From Alphaproteobacteria bacterium (GTDB lineage: Bacteria; Pseudomonadota; Alphaproteobacteria; CAAHEQ01; UBA3637), in assembly GCA_015062395.1 (NCBI GenBank), contig SUUS01000006.1, positions 1 through 63,338 of the forward strand: a DNA stretch of 63,338 nucleotides, written 5' to 3'. A model generated the notes under the pieces. That model worked only from the letters and a program-made list of their open reading frames with translations. It was not told the origin of the DNA and did no database searches. How positions within the stretch are numbered: position 1 is the first letter of the stretch; each line of letters begins with the position of its first letter. Positions 46,964 through 55,785 of this stretch are shown here, piece after piece. A program made the position numbers and the translations under genes.

Positions 46964-47479
46964 TTATTTTACTTTCTGAATATATTTGGGTGGAATAACG
47001 CCACCTTTGATAACGATAAGATAGTAACGAATAAAAGCAAAACGCCATCCCTTTTCATCATCTAAAATAGTGTAATCATTCGCTGTAAAATCAATTTCAG
47101 TTAAATCAGAAATTTTATATAAGCCTTCATCATTTTTATTTTGAGGTTCTTTTTCCAACACAGAAGGACTCACATAAACGGCTTCTATCAACCCATCTTT
47201 TTTAAGGACGGAAATATCAATTTTAAATAAATCTGATGTTTCTATAAATTTCCTTATGCTAGGTGTGTTTTGAGTGTGTTGCAGTGGTTCAATCAATAAC
47301 CTAATGCCTCGGCTACGTCCGGCAAAGCAACTTTCCATCCACTTCACGATATCTGAATGTGTCGTTTTTCCTGAACGTTTTATATAGTAATTAATATCTG
47401 CTTTTGGATTTTTGGCAAAAGACAGAATCCCTTCTGATAAAACATTATTCCTTTTTGCAACGTAATGGTAAAGATACAT
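46964..47479 (-). CDS. Unknown small protein, cassette gene (about 171 aa)
   Basis: I start at 47479 (MYLYHYVAKRNNVLSEGIL), which has AAGG at proper spacing; upstream starts at 47530 and 47488 exist. The N-terminal 'YLYHYVAKRNNVLSEGILS' resembles the opening of ADP-ribosyltransferase-like folds (a His-x-Thr/Val block followed by 'L...GI'), and 'SRGIRLLIEPLQ' and 'YYLIVIKGGVIPPKYIQ' look like core strands. The catalytic residues cannot be established. It is soluble with no signal peptide. Its stop codon lies 3 bp from unit B and its start faces unit C, so it fills a cassette of about 0.8 kb. Confidence 0.65.
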   Translation of the reverse strand: MYLYHYVAKRNNVLSEGILSFAKNPKADINYYIKRSGKTTHSDIVKWMESCFAGRSRGIRLLIEPLQHTQNTPSIRKFIETSDLFKIDISVLKKDGLIEAVYVSPSVLEKEPQNKNDEGLYKISDLTEIDFTANDYTILDDEKGWRFAFIRYYLIVIKGGVIPPKYIQKVK

Positions 47480-47550
47480 ACTATTCATCCTTTTTTGTTT
47501 TATGTTATACTTAAATATTATAAAAATCAACTATAATTACCATCTGCCAT

Positions 47551-47740
47551 CTCTGGGATGAAAAATTGACATCCCAAGACAGAAGTATTGAAAACAAAGG
47601 ATTTTTTGAAAATAAAGTCCGTGTAGGGCTAAAAAAGGAGCGTTTTGAAAAACGCTGTACACGGACTAATATAAGTGATTGTAAAATAAAGAAAAAGTCA
47701 CTATTTCTAGCGACTTATCTGTTTTGGCTGGGGTGGCTGA
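47551..47740 (-). repeat. Recurring unit, copy C
   Basis: Complete unit; the second hairpin here is nearly perfect (AGCGTTTTTCAAAACGCT) inside GTCCGTGTA / TACACGGAC. Its tRNA-like end reads CAGCCACCCCAGCCA and continues into a G+C-rich segment instead of AGTCCGTGTATTA. Confidence 0.85.
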
Positions 47741-47931
47741 TTGTAAATCGGCTTGCCGATTTATCCCTCATAAATTCGGGACCGGCTCATTCTTCGCCGT
47801 CCACTACGCTATCGCTTTGTGAACGAACCAACCATTCGTTGGGCCGAACCCAAACACCCGAAACCAATAAAAAAAGTCCCGATAAACGGGACCTTTTTTA
47901 TTGGCTGGAGAGGTCTGGTAATACACGGACT
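47741..47931 (-). other. G+C-rich islet ending in a second tRNA-3'-like core (C')
   Basis: About 160 bp of clearly higher G+C than its surroundings, with AAATCGGCAAGCCGATTT (palindrome) and a terminator hairpin GTCCCG-TTTAT-CGGGAC followed by T's (minus strand). At 47901-47931 the sequence TTACCAGACCTCTCCAGCCA precedes that terminator, and its AGTCCGTGTA edge overlaps the helicase stop codon. It looks like the remnant of another tRNA 3' end with its own terminator. No protein-coding signal. Confidence 0.55.
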
Positions 47932-50647
47932 ACACTTGTTTTAAATCTTTATACTTTTGAGATAGTATAGAACAATCTTTATTTGAGTTTTTAGCTTTAA
48001 AAGATGCTATAATTTTGTTTTCTGTTTCTGGAGACCAAAAGATTTTAAGTTTTTCTCTAGTACGGGTAATTGCAGTGTAAAATATGCTGTGAGTTATCAT
48101 TTCATCCACTTCTTCAGTAATAACGATTTTCACAGAATTATATTCCAAACCTTGTGCGCGATGAATAGAAATTGCATAAGCAATTTGAAATGGAACAACG
48201 TTTTCAGATGAACCTTCATTATCCTCATCTTGATTTTTATATTTATTCACAAAAAATCTAACTATAGAATTTCTATTATCTAAATTTTTAACAAACTCAA
48301 GATTGCTGAATTTAGCCTCCATTTCATTAATAGATTTATTAAGTTCAACATCAAAATAAATTTTTTCTTCTTTTTTTTGTATGTTATTTATTTTACCTTT
48401 CATATTATTATAAATTACAGAACCAAATCTTTTTGTTTCATTAAATAGAATCGGATCTCCAATCTTGTATGTCTGTCCTGCCCAACTAACAGCTTTATTG
48501 GGATTTGCCACTTGTAAAAATCTATTTATATTGTTAATTCCATAGAGTCCGTCATAATTTAAACATAAAATTATTTCATCGTCATTACTTTGGGTAAAAA
48601 TTGATTCATCAAGTGAATGTGAGTAATTATTTTTTGTCATTATTTCCACAATATTATCTTCACAATTTCTAACTTGATTCCAAAATCTAAGAAGTTTAGG
48701 ATCATTTGTACGGTATGGCTTTGTTAACTCACATATTGCATTTTTGTTAAGAAAATATGGTGCTTCTTTAAACCAGTTTCCGAATAGAATAGCCTCAATC
48801 TGGTACACATCTCCCACCAAAACAATTAATTCAAATTGTGCTTTATTTAGAATTTTAAGCATATCTGAATTACTTACCGTACTACATTCATCAATAAATA
48901 ATATACTATAATCTACCTTATTAGTATGCTCACTCAAAAAACGAGCTATAGTCATAAATGTCGCATTTAGGGCATTCACTTTTCTTTTTAAATTATCAAT
49001 TGCGGAATTAGTATTAGCTAAATAAAGTTTTGTGGTCTCAGTAAATCTTTTTGAAATATATTTAATTAATGTTGATTTACCTGTTCCAGCAGGACCATAT
49101 ATAAAAGATACCGCAGAATTTTCGAATAATTGAGTGATATATCTCCTTTTTTCTTCACAATCTATCGGATTGTTATGCTCACGCAACCATCTTTCTGTTG
49201 AAATAGAATAACCTTTAATAGAGTATTTGGCTAAATCTTTGAGTTTTAAAATAATATCACAGACATTGGACTCATATTCATTTATATAGACATAGTTCTT
49301 ATATTTTTCTATATTTCCTTGTGGTTTATGCTTGTAATACAAACAATTATTGTATTTTTGTATAAGAGAATCCACATCCCCAAAATCCCTAAGCTCATCA
49401 ATGTTAGTATATAAATTCCCTTTTTGCTCCGTATTATTTTTGATATGACGGGCAAGCAATTCGTGTTCTCTACCTTCAATTTTTATACAGTTTAGCAAAT
49501 CATTTATACTTGGATTATGTCCTTTCAATGACATCATAAATGGCATTTTTTCAAAAGGTATAGATTTATTAGATAAAAATAAATTAGATAAAGCAAAACA
49601 ACTAATTCTATCCTTTTGTAATTTTATAATCCGATTATTTAAATTATATAATAAGTATCTCAAAACATTAGAACCGTTAGAATTACTTTTAATAATTGCT
49701 CTACATTTTTCAAGAATGCGAAGAAAGGAAAAATTTTCAGAATTAGCTTGAATAAAGGTACTCAAATTTTGGAAATAATCATCATCAAGTTCTACGAGTT
49801 CTAAAAGATTTAAATTGTCGGATTTTAATATTTTCATGACTATCTTATATGCTCTATGATTAGTAGAGATTATACTATTCTCACCAAGTATATCAGAAAG
49901 ATGATTCAGTTCACATTCTCGAATTGCGATTTCCCAATTATCAATAATTAAAATGGGCATATCTTTTCCTAAAATATTAATATAGTCCTTATGAATAAAG
50001 AGTTTGAGAGCATAATTCTGCAAGATATTTTTTTGGGTAAAAGCTATGATTCTGTCAAATTTATTTTCATAATCATTTGCAATAATAAATGTGACTTCAT
50101 AATATATTTCCTGTTTTATAAAAAAAGGCTTTATCTTTTGTATATAGTATCGATCATTATATTCACTTTCCGTTGGCAATGGAAAAGATTGTTCTAATTT
50201 CTCAGCAATTTTACTGTAATATTCTTGCAATGTTCGATCAATATTAAGTGGAAAATCTTCAATATTCTCTAAAATATCAATATCTTCTGTTTTCATTAAT
50301 TTTTTTATTCTAAGAAGATATTCGTAGTATTTTAACATCAACCGTTCTGAATTTTCTTCATCTAATGTATAATGAGATGTAGAAATTTGTAAAAGTTTAT
50401 GAAATTTTGATAATACATTTAGATTTCCCTTTGTTTTTACATATTCATTGGCTTTTTTTATATTCTTATAGTTATTATCTGTAAGTTCTGTATTCTTAGC
50501 ATAGAAATACAAACTAATAGCTTCAACAAAATTTCTTAATTCGGATAATATATTCTGAGACAAAAAACCTCTGTCAGACGAACATTTTTTTATATTTTTA
50601 TCTATATTCCTACTTATATCTAATATATTGGTTATAAATTCCTGCAT
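47930..50647 (-). CDS. Large SF1 helicase (RecD/UvrD-like) with unknown N-terminal half
   Basis: 905 residues. The first about 490 are helical, unrecognised and without membrane segments. The helicase follows: Walker A GPAGTGKST (about 518-526), motif II 'ILFIDECSTVS', motif III 'ELIVLVGDVYQIEAI', and the UvrD_C_2 end 'AYAISIHRAQGLEYNSVKIVI' plus 'FYTAITRTREKLKIFW' (motifs V/VI). The spacing matches RecD2-type or viral-type SF1 enzymes that move 5'-3'. It may serve element maintenance or phage defence. Its stop codon overlaps the tRNA-like core C'. The next gene on the strand is a serine recombinase, 68 bp upstream. Base composition is lower in G+C than the housekeeping genes. Confidence 0.85.
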   Translation of the reverse strand: MQEFITNILDISRNIDKNIKKCSSDRGFLSQNILSELRNFVEAISLYFYAKNTELTDNNYKNIKKANEYVKTKGNLNVLSKFHKLLQISTSHYTLDEENSERLMLKYYEYLLRIKKLMKTEDIDILENIEDFPLNIDRTLQEYYSKIAEKLEQSFPLPTESEYNDRYYIQKIKPFFIKQEIYYEVTFIIANDYENKFDRIIAFTQKNILQNYALKLFIHKDYINILGKDMPILIIDNWEIAIRECELNHLSDILGENSIISTNHRAYKIVMKILKSDNLNLLELVELDDDYFQNLSTFIQANSENFSFLRILEKCRAIIKSNSNGSNVLRYLLYNLNNRIIKLQKDRISCFALSNLFLSNKSIPFEKMPFMMSLKGHNPSINDLLNCIKIEGREHELLARHIKNNTEQKGNLYTNIDELRDFGDVDSLIQKYNNCLYYKHKPQGNIEKYKNYVYINEYESNVCDIILKLKDLAKYSIKGYSISTERWLREHNNPIDCEEKRRYITQLFENSAVSFIYGPAGTGKSTLIKYISKRFTETTKLYLANTNSAIDNLKRKVNALNATFMTIARFLSEHTNKVDYSILFIDECSTVSNSDMLKILNKAQFELIVLVGDVYQIEAILFGNWFKEAPYFLNKNAICELTKPYRTNDPKLLRFWNQVRNCEDNIVEIMTKNNYSHSLDESIFTQSNDDEIILCLNYDGLYGINNINRFLQVANPNKAVSWAGQTYKIGDPILFNETKRFGSVIYNNMKGKINNIQKKEEKIYFDVELNKSINEMEAKFSNLEFVKNLDNRNSIVRFFVNKYKNQDEDNEGSSENVVPFQIAYAISIHRAQGLEYNSVKIVITEEVDEMITHSIFYTAITRTREKLKIFWSPETENKIIASFKAKNSNKDCSILSQKYKDLKQV

Positions 50648-50715
50648 ACAATATCTCTGTTATAAAATCAGATATTATTATACATGAAAACACAGCTAAT
50701 TACAAGAAATTTTTC

Positions 50716-52311
50716 TCATACATCTAACCTTTCAATCGCATCAAGATGATTGATAGTAATTTCAGGCCATTGTTTGTAATCTGGGCAAGAAAGCAGTTTG
50801 TCAAAGGGTTTATTTAGTTCGTACTCCAATGTTTTGCCGTTTAATTTGCAATCTTTTAACAATAATTTTAACAATGCACTTTTTTGAGAAGTCGTCGCCA
50901 TATCAAAAACATGTTTTAAATCACTTGCGATTGAAACGATATTTATAATCTTATCCCGCATTTTACTATCTATTTCTTTGTACTTTTCAATGTTATCCAA
51001 TAAACGTTTGCGTTCAGATTCTATTTCGGTCTTTTTGCTGTCATATGTTGATTGTTCTAACTTGCCTTCAAGATAAAAATCAAGCAATCTATCTTCTTTT
51101 TGTTTTAATGCTGTTAGTAAATTTGTTGTATTAGATTTAACGCCTGCATTAAAAGTTGCCGTTTCTTTTAAATCCTTTAATAATTTGTTCTTTAGTGCTT
51201 CTTGTATGCTTGTTGGTAAAGTAATCTTGTTAAAAAGTTCATCTTTGAGCTGATTAAGAATAATTGTTTCATTTACGGTACTTTGATGACAGTAATTATA
51301 ATTACATTTTGAATGTCCACATCTCAGATATACATATTCTTTACCATTTTTCTTTTTTGTTTCCGGTGAAATAAGGCAACCACATTCTTTACAATGTATT
51401 AATCCTCTAAAAATATAAAGTTTGCCTGCATTTTCATCTACATTATTACGGTTGTGAGTCCCGTTTTGAGTTAATATGCTTTGCACCCTTTCAAACAATT
51501 CTTTATTGATAAGTGATTCATATTGATGTTTAATCCACTTGCCATCATAATACATTAATCCATAATAAAAAGGATTTGTTAAGATGTCATAAACAGTATT
51601 TTTACTCACAGGAATTCCTTTTCGTTTCTTCATTTTAGAACATAAACCCAGCTGTTTAGCTAATAACCAAATTGTTTTCGTTGTATGTCCTCCTTTTGAA
51701 AACGCTTCAAATAAATGTTGGATAATTGTGGCTCGAACAGGGTCTAAAATCAAAGTCGCTTTGTTATCCTCATCTCTTCTGTTTAAATATCCAAGAGGTG
51801 CTGATCCTTGCCATTTTCCTTGCGACCGGTTTAATCTTTGACTCCCTTTCACTTTATCAATCATATTGTTAACTTGAGCATTTGCCATTAAGACATGCAT
51901 ATTCCAAAAGTTTAATTCCATACTATTTGAATTTTTGTGAATGATAAGATTTTCTTTTAAAAAATGCACTTCTATTTTACCTTCACGGCGTAGCTTATTC
52001 AGTAAATAGCTATCATCATAATTCCGTTGCAAGCGATCCACATAGTTGACAACAATAGCCACAGGACCAGAAGTTTTTTGAGCTAAATCCAGCATTTCAT
52101 GATACTGTTTACGATCTCCTTTCATGCTGCTTTCATCAATAGAAAAATCTTTGATGATTTTTAAATTTTTATCTTTACAGTATTTAGTAATGGCTTCCAT
52201 TTGTACATCTAATGAAACACCTTCTTCTTTTTGGCGTTTGCTAGATACTCGAGCAAAAAGAATTGCTTTATTGCAAACTTCTTGTGTTGGTTTTAAATAT
52301 TTTTTACGCAT
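50716..52311 (-). CDS. Large serine recombinase
   Basis: 531 residues. The N-terminal resolvase domain shows 'ILFARVSSKRQKEEGVSLDVQ' with nucleophile Ser23. The recombinase domain contains 'GSAPLGYL', 'ILTNPFYYGLMYYDGKW'. The zinc-ribbon has Cys pairs in 'CKECGC' and 'CGHSKC', followed by a coiled coil (about 385-470, KQKEDRLLDFYLEGKLEQ). This layout fits phage/ICE-type large serine integrases. It probably integrates or excises the 11.7-kb element, but tRNA 3'-end sites are more typical of tyrosine recombinases, so its target is open. 'CCACACGGACTT' 40 bp upstream resembles the unit edge. Confidence 0.93.
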   Translation of the reverse strand: MRKKYLKPTQEVCNKAILFARVSSKRQKEEGVSLDVQMEAITKYCKDKNLKIIKDFSIDESSMKGDRKQYHEMLDLAQKTSGPVAIVVNYVDRLQRNYDDSYLLNKLRREGKIEVHFLKENLIIHKNSNSMELNFWNMHVLMANAQVNNMIDKVKGSQRLNRSQGKWQGSAPLGYLNRRDEDNKATLILDPVRATIIQHLFEAFSKGGHTTKTIWLLAKQLGLCSKMKKRKGIPVSKNTVYDILTNPFYYGLMYYDGKWIKHQYESLINKELFERVQSILTQNGTHNRNNVDENAGKLYIFRGLIHCKECGCLISPETKKKNGKEYVYLRCGHSKCNYNYCHQSTVNETIILNQLKDELFNKITLPTSIQEALKNKLLKDLKETATFNAGVKSNTTNLLTALKQKEDRLLDFYLEGKLEQSTYDSKKTEIESERKRLLDNIEKYKEIDSKMRDKIINIVSIASDLKHVFDMATTSQKSALLKLLLKDCKLNGKTLEYELNKPFDKLLSCPDYKQWPEITINHLDAIERLDV

Positions 52312-52405
52312 AATTTAACTCCTCTATTTTATTGATATATTATAACGCCACACGGACTTAATGTACGCTAAAAAACATCGGGATTGGGGTTGAAAAGTCT
52401 TGGTT

Positions 52406-52573
52406 TTATTGGCTTTCATCTTCTGTATAATGTTCTTCATTGGTATCCTCAGTTTGTGTCATAATTTCTATTCCCAATTTGAAAAAGTTAATCAAATTTA
52501 ATGCATAATCACCTGCTTCTTGCCCTGATATATCGGGATACAAACTTAATATTTCTTCTTTGACGTTTTGCAT
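52406..52573 (-). CDS. Small acidic protein (55 aa)
   Basis: ATG at 52573 preceded by AAAGGA at 8 nt. The protein starts MQNVKEEILSLYPD and ends in a Glu/Asp/Thr-rich tail (TEDTNEEHYTEDESQ). It is helical, without membrane segments. Size and charge fit small accessory proteins of mobile elements (for example recombination directionality factors or anti-restriction factors), but I do not recognise it. It is on the same strand as the serine recombinase, about 95 bp upstream of it. Confidence 0.6.
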   Translation of the reverse strand: MQNVKEEILSLYPDISGQEAGDYALNLINFFKLGIEIMTQTEDTNEEHYTEDESQ

Positions 52574-52689
52574 CAACTTTATCCTTTCATTTTGTTATGA
52601 AAGAATTTTGTCGCACTTCTTTTGATATGTAAAACCGTTTTTAAATTTATAAAATTTTTTTATTGTTATTTTAAAAGGCTAAGAATATT

Positions 52690-52842
52690 AACCTCGATTT
52701 TATCAAAACCGAAGTTGTGTTTCATTAAGTGACATCAATGTCAGTTAATCGCGAAGAAAATTTATATAATTAACCTTTATATATGTGTAGGTAAAGGTTG
52801 AAATTTGTCAAAAACAACTTCCTGCCCTTGGGGCAAGAAGTT
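52690..52842 (+). repeat. Multi-hairpin module R1
   Basis: Four short inverted repeats in order: AACCTCG...CGAAGTT, TGACATCAATGTCA, AACCTTTA...TAAAGGTT (8-bp perfect stem) and AACTTCCTGCCC...GGGGCAAGAAGTT. The same elements recur at R2 and R3 in changed order. The rest of the 52574-52948 gap holds only AT-rich sequence with the methyltransferase promoter region. Confidence 0.75.
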
Positions 52843-52948
52843 AAAAAGAATGAATGTAAAAAAATGGGGGTATTATATTTTTTTATAAACTATTTACTTT
52901 TTTAAAAAAATATAGTATGTTAGTGTTGATAAGTTGATTGTCATAAAA

Positions 52949-54058
52949 ATGGGAAAACAAATGAATTCAAAACAAATAAAAGTAGTCTCTTTGTTCTCTG
53001 GAATAGGTGGATTTGAAGCTGGTATAAAAAAAACAAGTTTAAATGTTGATGTTGTTTTTGCATCTGAAATTGATAGTTTTGCACAAAAAGCCTATGCTGC
53101 TAACTTTACCTCTTCAAATTTACATGGTGACATCACAAAAATTGATGAAAAAAAAATACCGGAACACCATCTTTTATTGGGTGGTTTTCCATGTCAATCC
53201 TTTAGTATTGCAGGAAAACGAAAAGGGTTTGAAGATACTAGAGGAACTTTGTTTTTTGATGTTGCACGAATTTTATCAGCGAAAAAACCTAAATTTGTTT
53301 TGTTAGAAAATGTTAAAAATTTAATTAATCATGATAATTCAAATACTATTAAAGTTATTTTAAAAACACTTAATGATATTGGTTATACAGTAGATTTTAC
53401 AGTTATCAATTCGCAAGAAGCTGGCGTACCTCAAAATCGAGATCGTACTTATATTTGTGCCATCTATAACTATCCAGCACAAAAATATGTTATAGATAAA
53501 AGAAGTGCAAAAGCAAATATTTTAAAAAAAGAATTAAACTACTCTGAATTTAATGGTTTTAATTTCTTTAATAAACTAAAATTTAATAATAAGCAATACT
53601 ACATTGAAGATATATTAGAACAGGAAATAAGTGATAATTTTTTCTTGAAATCGCAATCGATACAAGAGTTTTTGGCCTCTCAATGTTTCGTAGAACCATT
53701 ACAAAACGAAGCTAAAATTTTAAAATTTTTTGATTTACCAAAAAATGTCTATAATGATTTAGAAAGGCAACGCAGAGTGTATTCCATCAAGGGAATATCA
53801 CCAACCGTTTTAGCAAGATCCGATTCAACAAAAATATTAGTTAATACCAAAACGGGTAAGTCTATTAGAAAAATAACTCCAACTGAAAATTTTTATATTC
53901 AAGGATTTGAAAAAGATTTTGTTGAAAATATAAAAAAAGCAGATATAAGTTTAACACAAATGTACAAGCAATCTGGCAATGCTGTTAGCCCTCCTGTCAT
54001 TACAGGAATTATTGAGTTGTTAGATAAGGAATTTATAAACTATGATGAAATTTATTGA
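52949..54058 (+). CDS. DNA (cytosine-5) methyltransferase, first of a pair
   Basis: About 370 residues. ATG codons at 52949 and 52961 are both possible starts; the latter has GGGA at good spacing. Motif I VSLFSGIGGFEAGI, motif IV with catalytic Cys 'GGFPCQSFSIAGKRKGF', motif VI 'LLENVKNL', motif VIII 'QNRDRTYICAIY', a variable target-recognition region (about 185-275), and motifs IX/X 'QRRVYSIKGISPTVLARSD' and 'QSGNAVSPPVI'. It protects host DNA at the site cut by the endonuclease genes downstream. The following methyltransferase starts inside its last 17 bp, so the two are translationally coupled. Confidence 0.93.
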   Translation: MGKQMNSKQIKVVSLFSGIGGFEAGIKKTSLNVDVVFASEIDSFAQKAYAANFTSSNLHGDITKIDEKKIPEHHLLLGGFPCQSFSIAGKRKGFEDTRGTLFFDVARILSAKKPKFVLLENVKNLINHDNSNTIKVILKTLNDIGYTVDFTVINSQEAGVPQNRDRTYICAIYNYPAQKYVIDKRSAKANILKKELNYSEFNGFNFFNKLKFNNKQYYIEDILEQEISDNFFLKSQSIQEFLASQCFVEPLQNEAKILKFFDLPKNVYNDLERQRRVYSIKGISPTVLARSDSTKILVNTKTGKSIRKITPTENFYIQGFEKDFVENIKKADISLTQMYKQSGNAVSPPVITGIIELLDKEFINYDEIY

Positions 54059-54995
54059 TTTGTTTGCTGGAATGGGTGGCTTCCGATTAGCTTTTGAAAA
54101 ACAAGGGTGCAAATGTGTTTTTAGCTCTGAAATTGATGCCCACGCTATTCAAACATATCAGTCTAATTTTAATGATATTCCTGCAGGTGATATCACAAAG
54201 ATAGCTGCTAGGGATATTCCTGATTTTGACATATTGTGTGCAGGTTTTCCATGTCAACCGTTTTCGTTAGCTGGAAAGCGCAAGGGTTTTGATGATACAA
54301 GAGGAACTTTGTTTTTTGATATAGCTAGAATATTGTCGGAAAAAAAACCAATGGCAGCAATTCTAGAAAATGTTAAGGGAATTACAAATCATAATTCTGG
54401 AAAAACCATCCAAACAATTTTAGATGTTTTAGATAAAATAGGATATTCCTGCAAATATTCTGTTTTGAATTCTTCAGATTTTGGTGTTCCACAGTCTAGA
54501 GAACGGTGGTATTGTATATGTATTAGAAAAGATCTTTGCATAAGTGCTAATAATTTTTCTTTTCCAGAGAAAAAAAATGAAAAAATTCTATTTGCAGACA
54601 TCCTTGAAACACAAGTTTCGAAAAAATATAAAATTAGTAAAAAATGTGAAAGTAATATTCAAAAATTTTTAAAAGAAAAGAATATTCAAATCACAGAAAA
54701 TTTGTTAGCTTATGATATAAGACCTTCCAGATGTCAATTTAAAAGTAATGGAATTGCACCTACATTAACAGCAAAAATGGGTACAGGTGGAAATAATATT
54801 CCCGTGTTGGTAAAAGATATGAGATTTTTAACAGAACGAGAATGTTTATCTATTATGGGTTATCCTAAATCATACAAAATTACGACAGGATCTCATGTTT
54901 ATAAACAAATTGGAAATTCCGTTTGTGTGCCAGTAATTAATTTGTTGGCAGAGAATTTAGTTTCTTTGTTAATTAGCGAAGATAAAAAAAATTGA
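54042..54995 (+). CDS. DNA (cytosine-5) methyltransferase, second of a pair
   Basis: 317 residues. Motif I FIDLFAGMGGFRLAF, motif IV 'AGFPCQPFSLAGKRKGF' with the catalytic Cys, motif VI 'ILENVKGI', motif VIII 'QSRERWYCICI', motif X 'QIGNSVCVPVI'. It shares long blocks with the first enzyme (AGKRKGF.DTRGTLFFD.ARIL) but differs in the target region, so the two probably methylate different strands of an asymmetric site or two sites. Start choice: ATGATG at 54042. It converges with the endonuclease-like pair, 4 bp from its end. Confidence 0.93.
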   Translation: MMKFIDLFAGMGGFRLAFEKQGCKCVFSSEIDAHAIQTYQSNFNDIPAGDITKIAARDIPDFDILCAGFPCQPFSLAGKRKGFDDTRGTLFFDIARILSEKKPMAAILENVKGITNHNSGKTIQTILDVLDKIGYSCKYSVLNSSDFGVPQSRERWYCICIRKDLCISANNFSFPEKKNEKILFADILETQVSKKYKISKKCESNIQKFLKEKNIQITENLLAYDIRPSRCQFKSNGIAPTLTAKMGTGGNNIPVLVKDMRFLTERECLSIMGYPKSYKITTGSHVYKQIGNSVCVPVINLLAENLVSLLISEDKKN

Positions 54996-54999
54996 TATT

Positions 55000-55785
55000 T
55001 TATTTTGGTTTTAGAACTATTGTATAGTCTCCCCGACTTCGTCCAGAACCAGTAGTTATACAAAAGTCAATAAAATTTAACTGTGTAATGTTTTTATCTT
55101 GGTAAAAATAATAGGCCGTATAAGGCTCATTATATAATCCTGCTCCATTAAAGATCTTTTGTTGTAGATCAATATGTTTTAAAATCAGGTCATATATCTT
55201 TTTTTCAGAAAAAGACTTAATTTTTTGACATTCTTGTTTGTTTTGAAGAAAATTATCTGATAAATATAGTTCTTTAAAATATTTTTTCATTTTAGTAGAA
55301 TTTGTATACCAGCCCGAAAGCAATGTTTCATTTTTATATAACTCGGTATCTCTCTTACAAAACAGTGAGGCTCCAGCGCCTAATTCAAAATTAGAAAACA
55401 AAGTCTGAAAGCTATTTGGTGTTAATTTTAAAATTTGATATTTTTTAGAATCTGATAACTTTATTGATAGGCCAGATTTAGGAACAGTATCATACTCATC
55501 CTTATATGTTGATAATATATTTTCATCAACGTATTTATTATTATTAATAAAGCTTATTAAATGTTTGGAACAATTAGTTATCGCATAAGCATCAGCTCTA
55601 GTTTTTACTATTTTTTTACTTAATTTTGAAAAATGATTTGATGTCACTCTTACCACGAAAGAATTCTCAATATTTAAATTCAATTGCAGAAAGTAATTGT
55701 CATTATATAAAATCTTGTTGGCATTTATATGTTTTATAGCCTCAATTTCTTCTAAATCACCATCATATGTATTTCTATTAATCAT
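55000..55785 (-). CDS. Restriction-system partner protein (261 aa), unrecognised
   Basis: It overlaps the end of the upstream PD-(D/E)xK-type gene by 8 bp, so the two are co-translated and encoded opposite the methyltransferase pair. Soluble. The 'KTRADAYAIT' stretch (about 60-70) has the order seen near endonuclease active-site acids, and 'SGLSIKLSDSKKYQILKL' could supply the Lys. The C-terminus has 'FIDFCITTGSGRSRGDYTIVL'. It may be a second endonuclease subunit with its own active site, or a specificity subunit. The family is not known to me. Confidence 0.65.
   Translation of the reverse strand: MINRNTYDGDLEEIEAIKHINANKILYNDNYFLQLNLNIENSFVVRVTSNHFSKLSKKIVKTRADAYAITNCSKHLISFINNNKYVDENILSTYKDEYDTVPKSGLSIKLSDSKKYQILKLTPNSFQTLFSNFELGAGASLFCKRDTELYKNETLLSGWYTNSTKMKKYFKELYLSDNFLQNKQECQKIKSFSEKKIYDLILKHIDLQQKIFNGAGLYNEPYTAYYFYQDKNITQLNFIDFCITTGSGRSRGDYTIVLKPK

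Noticed and set aside
45290-47530. Cassette array considered as a classical integron
   Set aside because: No IntI gene and no attC consensus (GTTRRRY / RYYYAAC) seen. The cores are clearly tRNA-derived and one cassette gene points the other way.
52403-52412. TTTTATTGGCTTT near the small acidic gene considered as another tRNA-like core
   Set aside because: Only a few bases match the unit, and they are codons of the 55-aa protein. The nearby CCACACGGACTT is more suggestive but too short to call.
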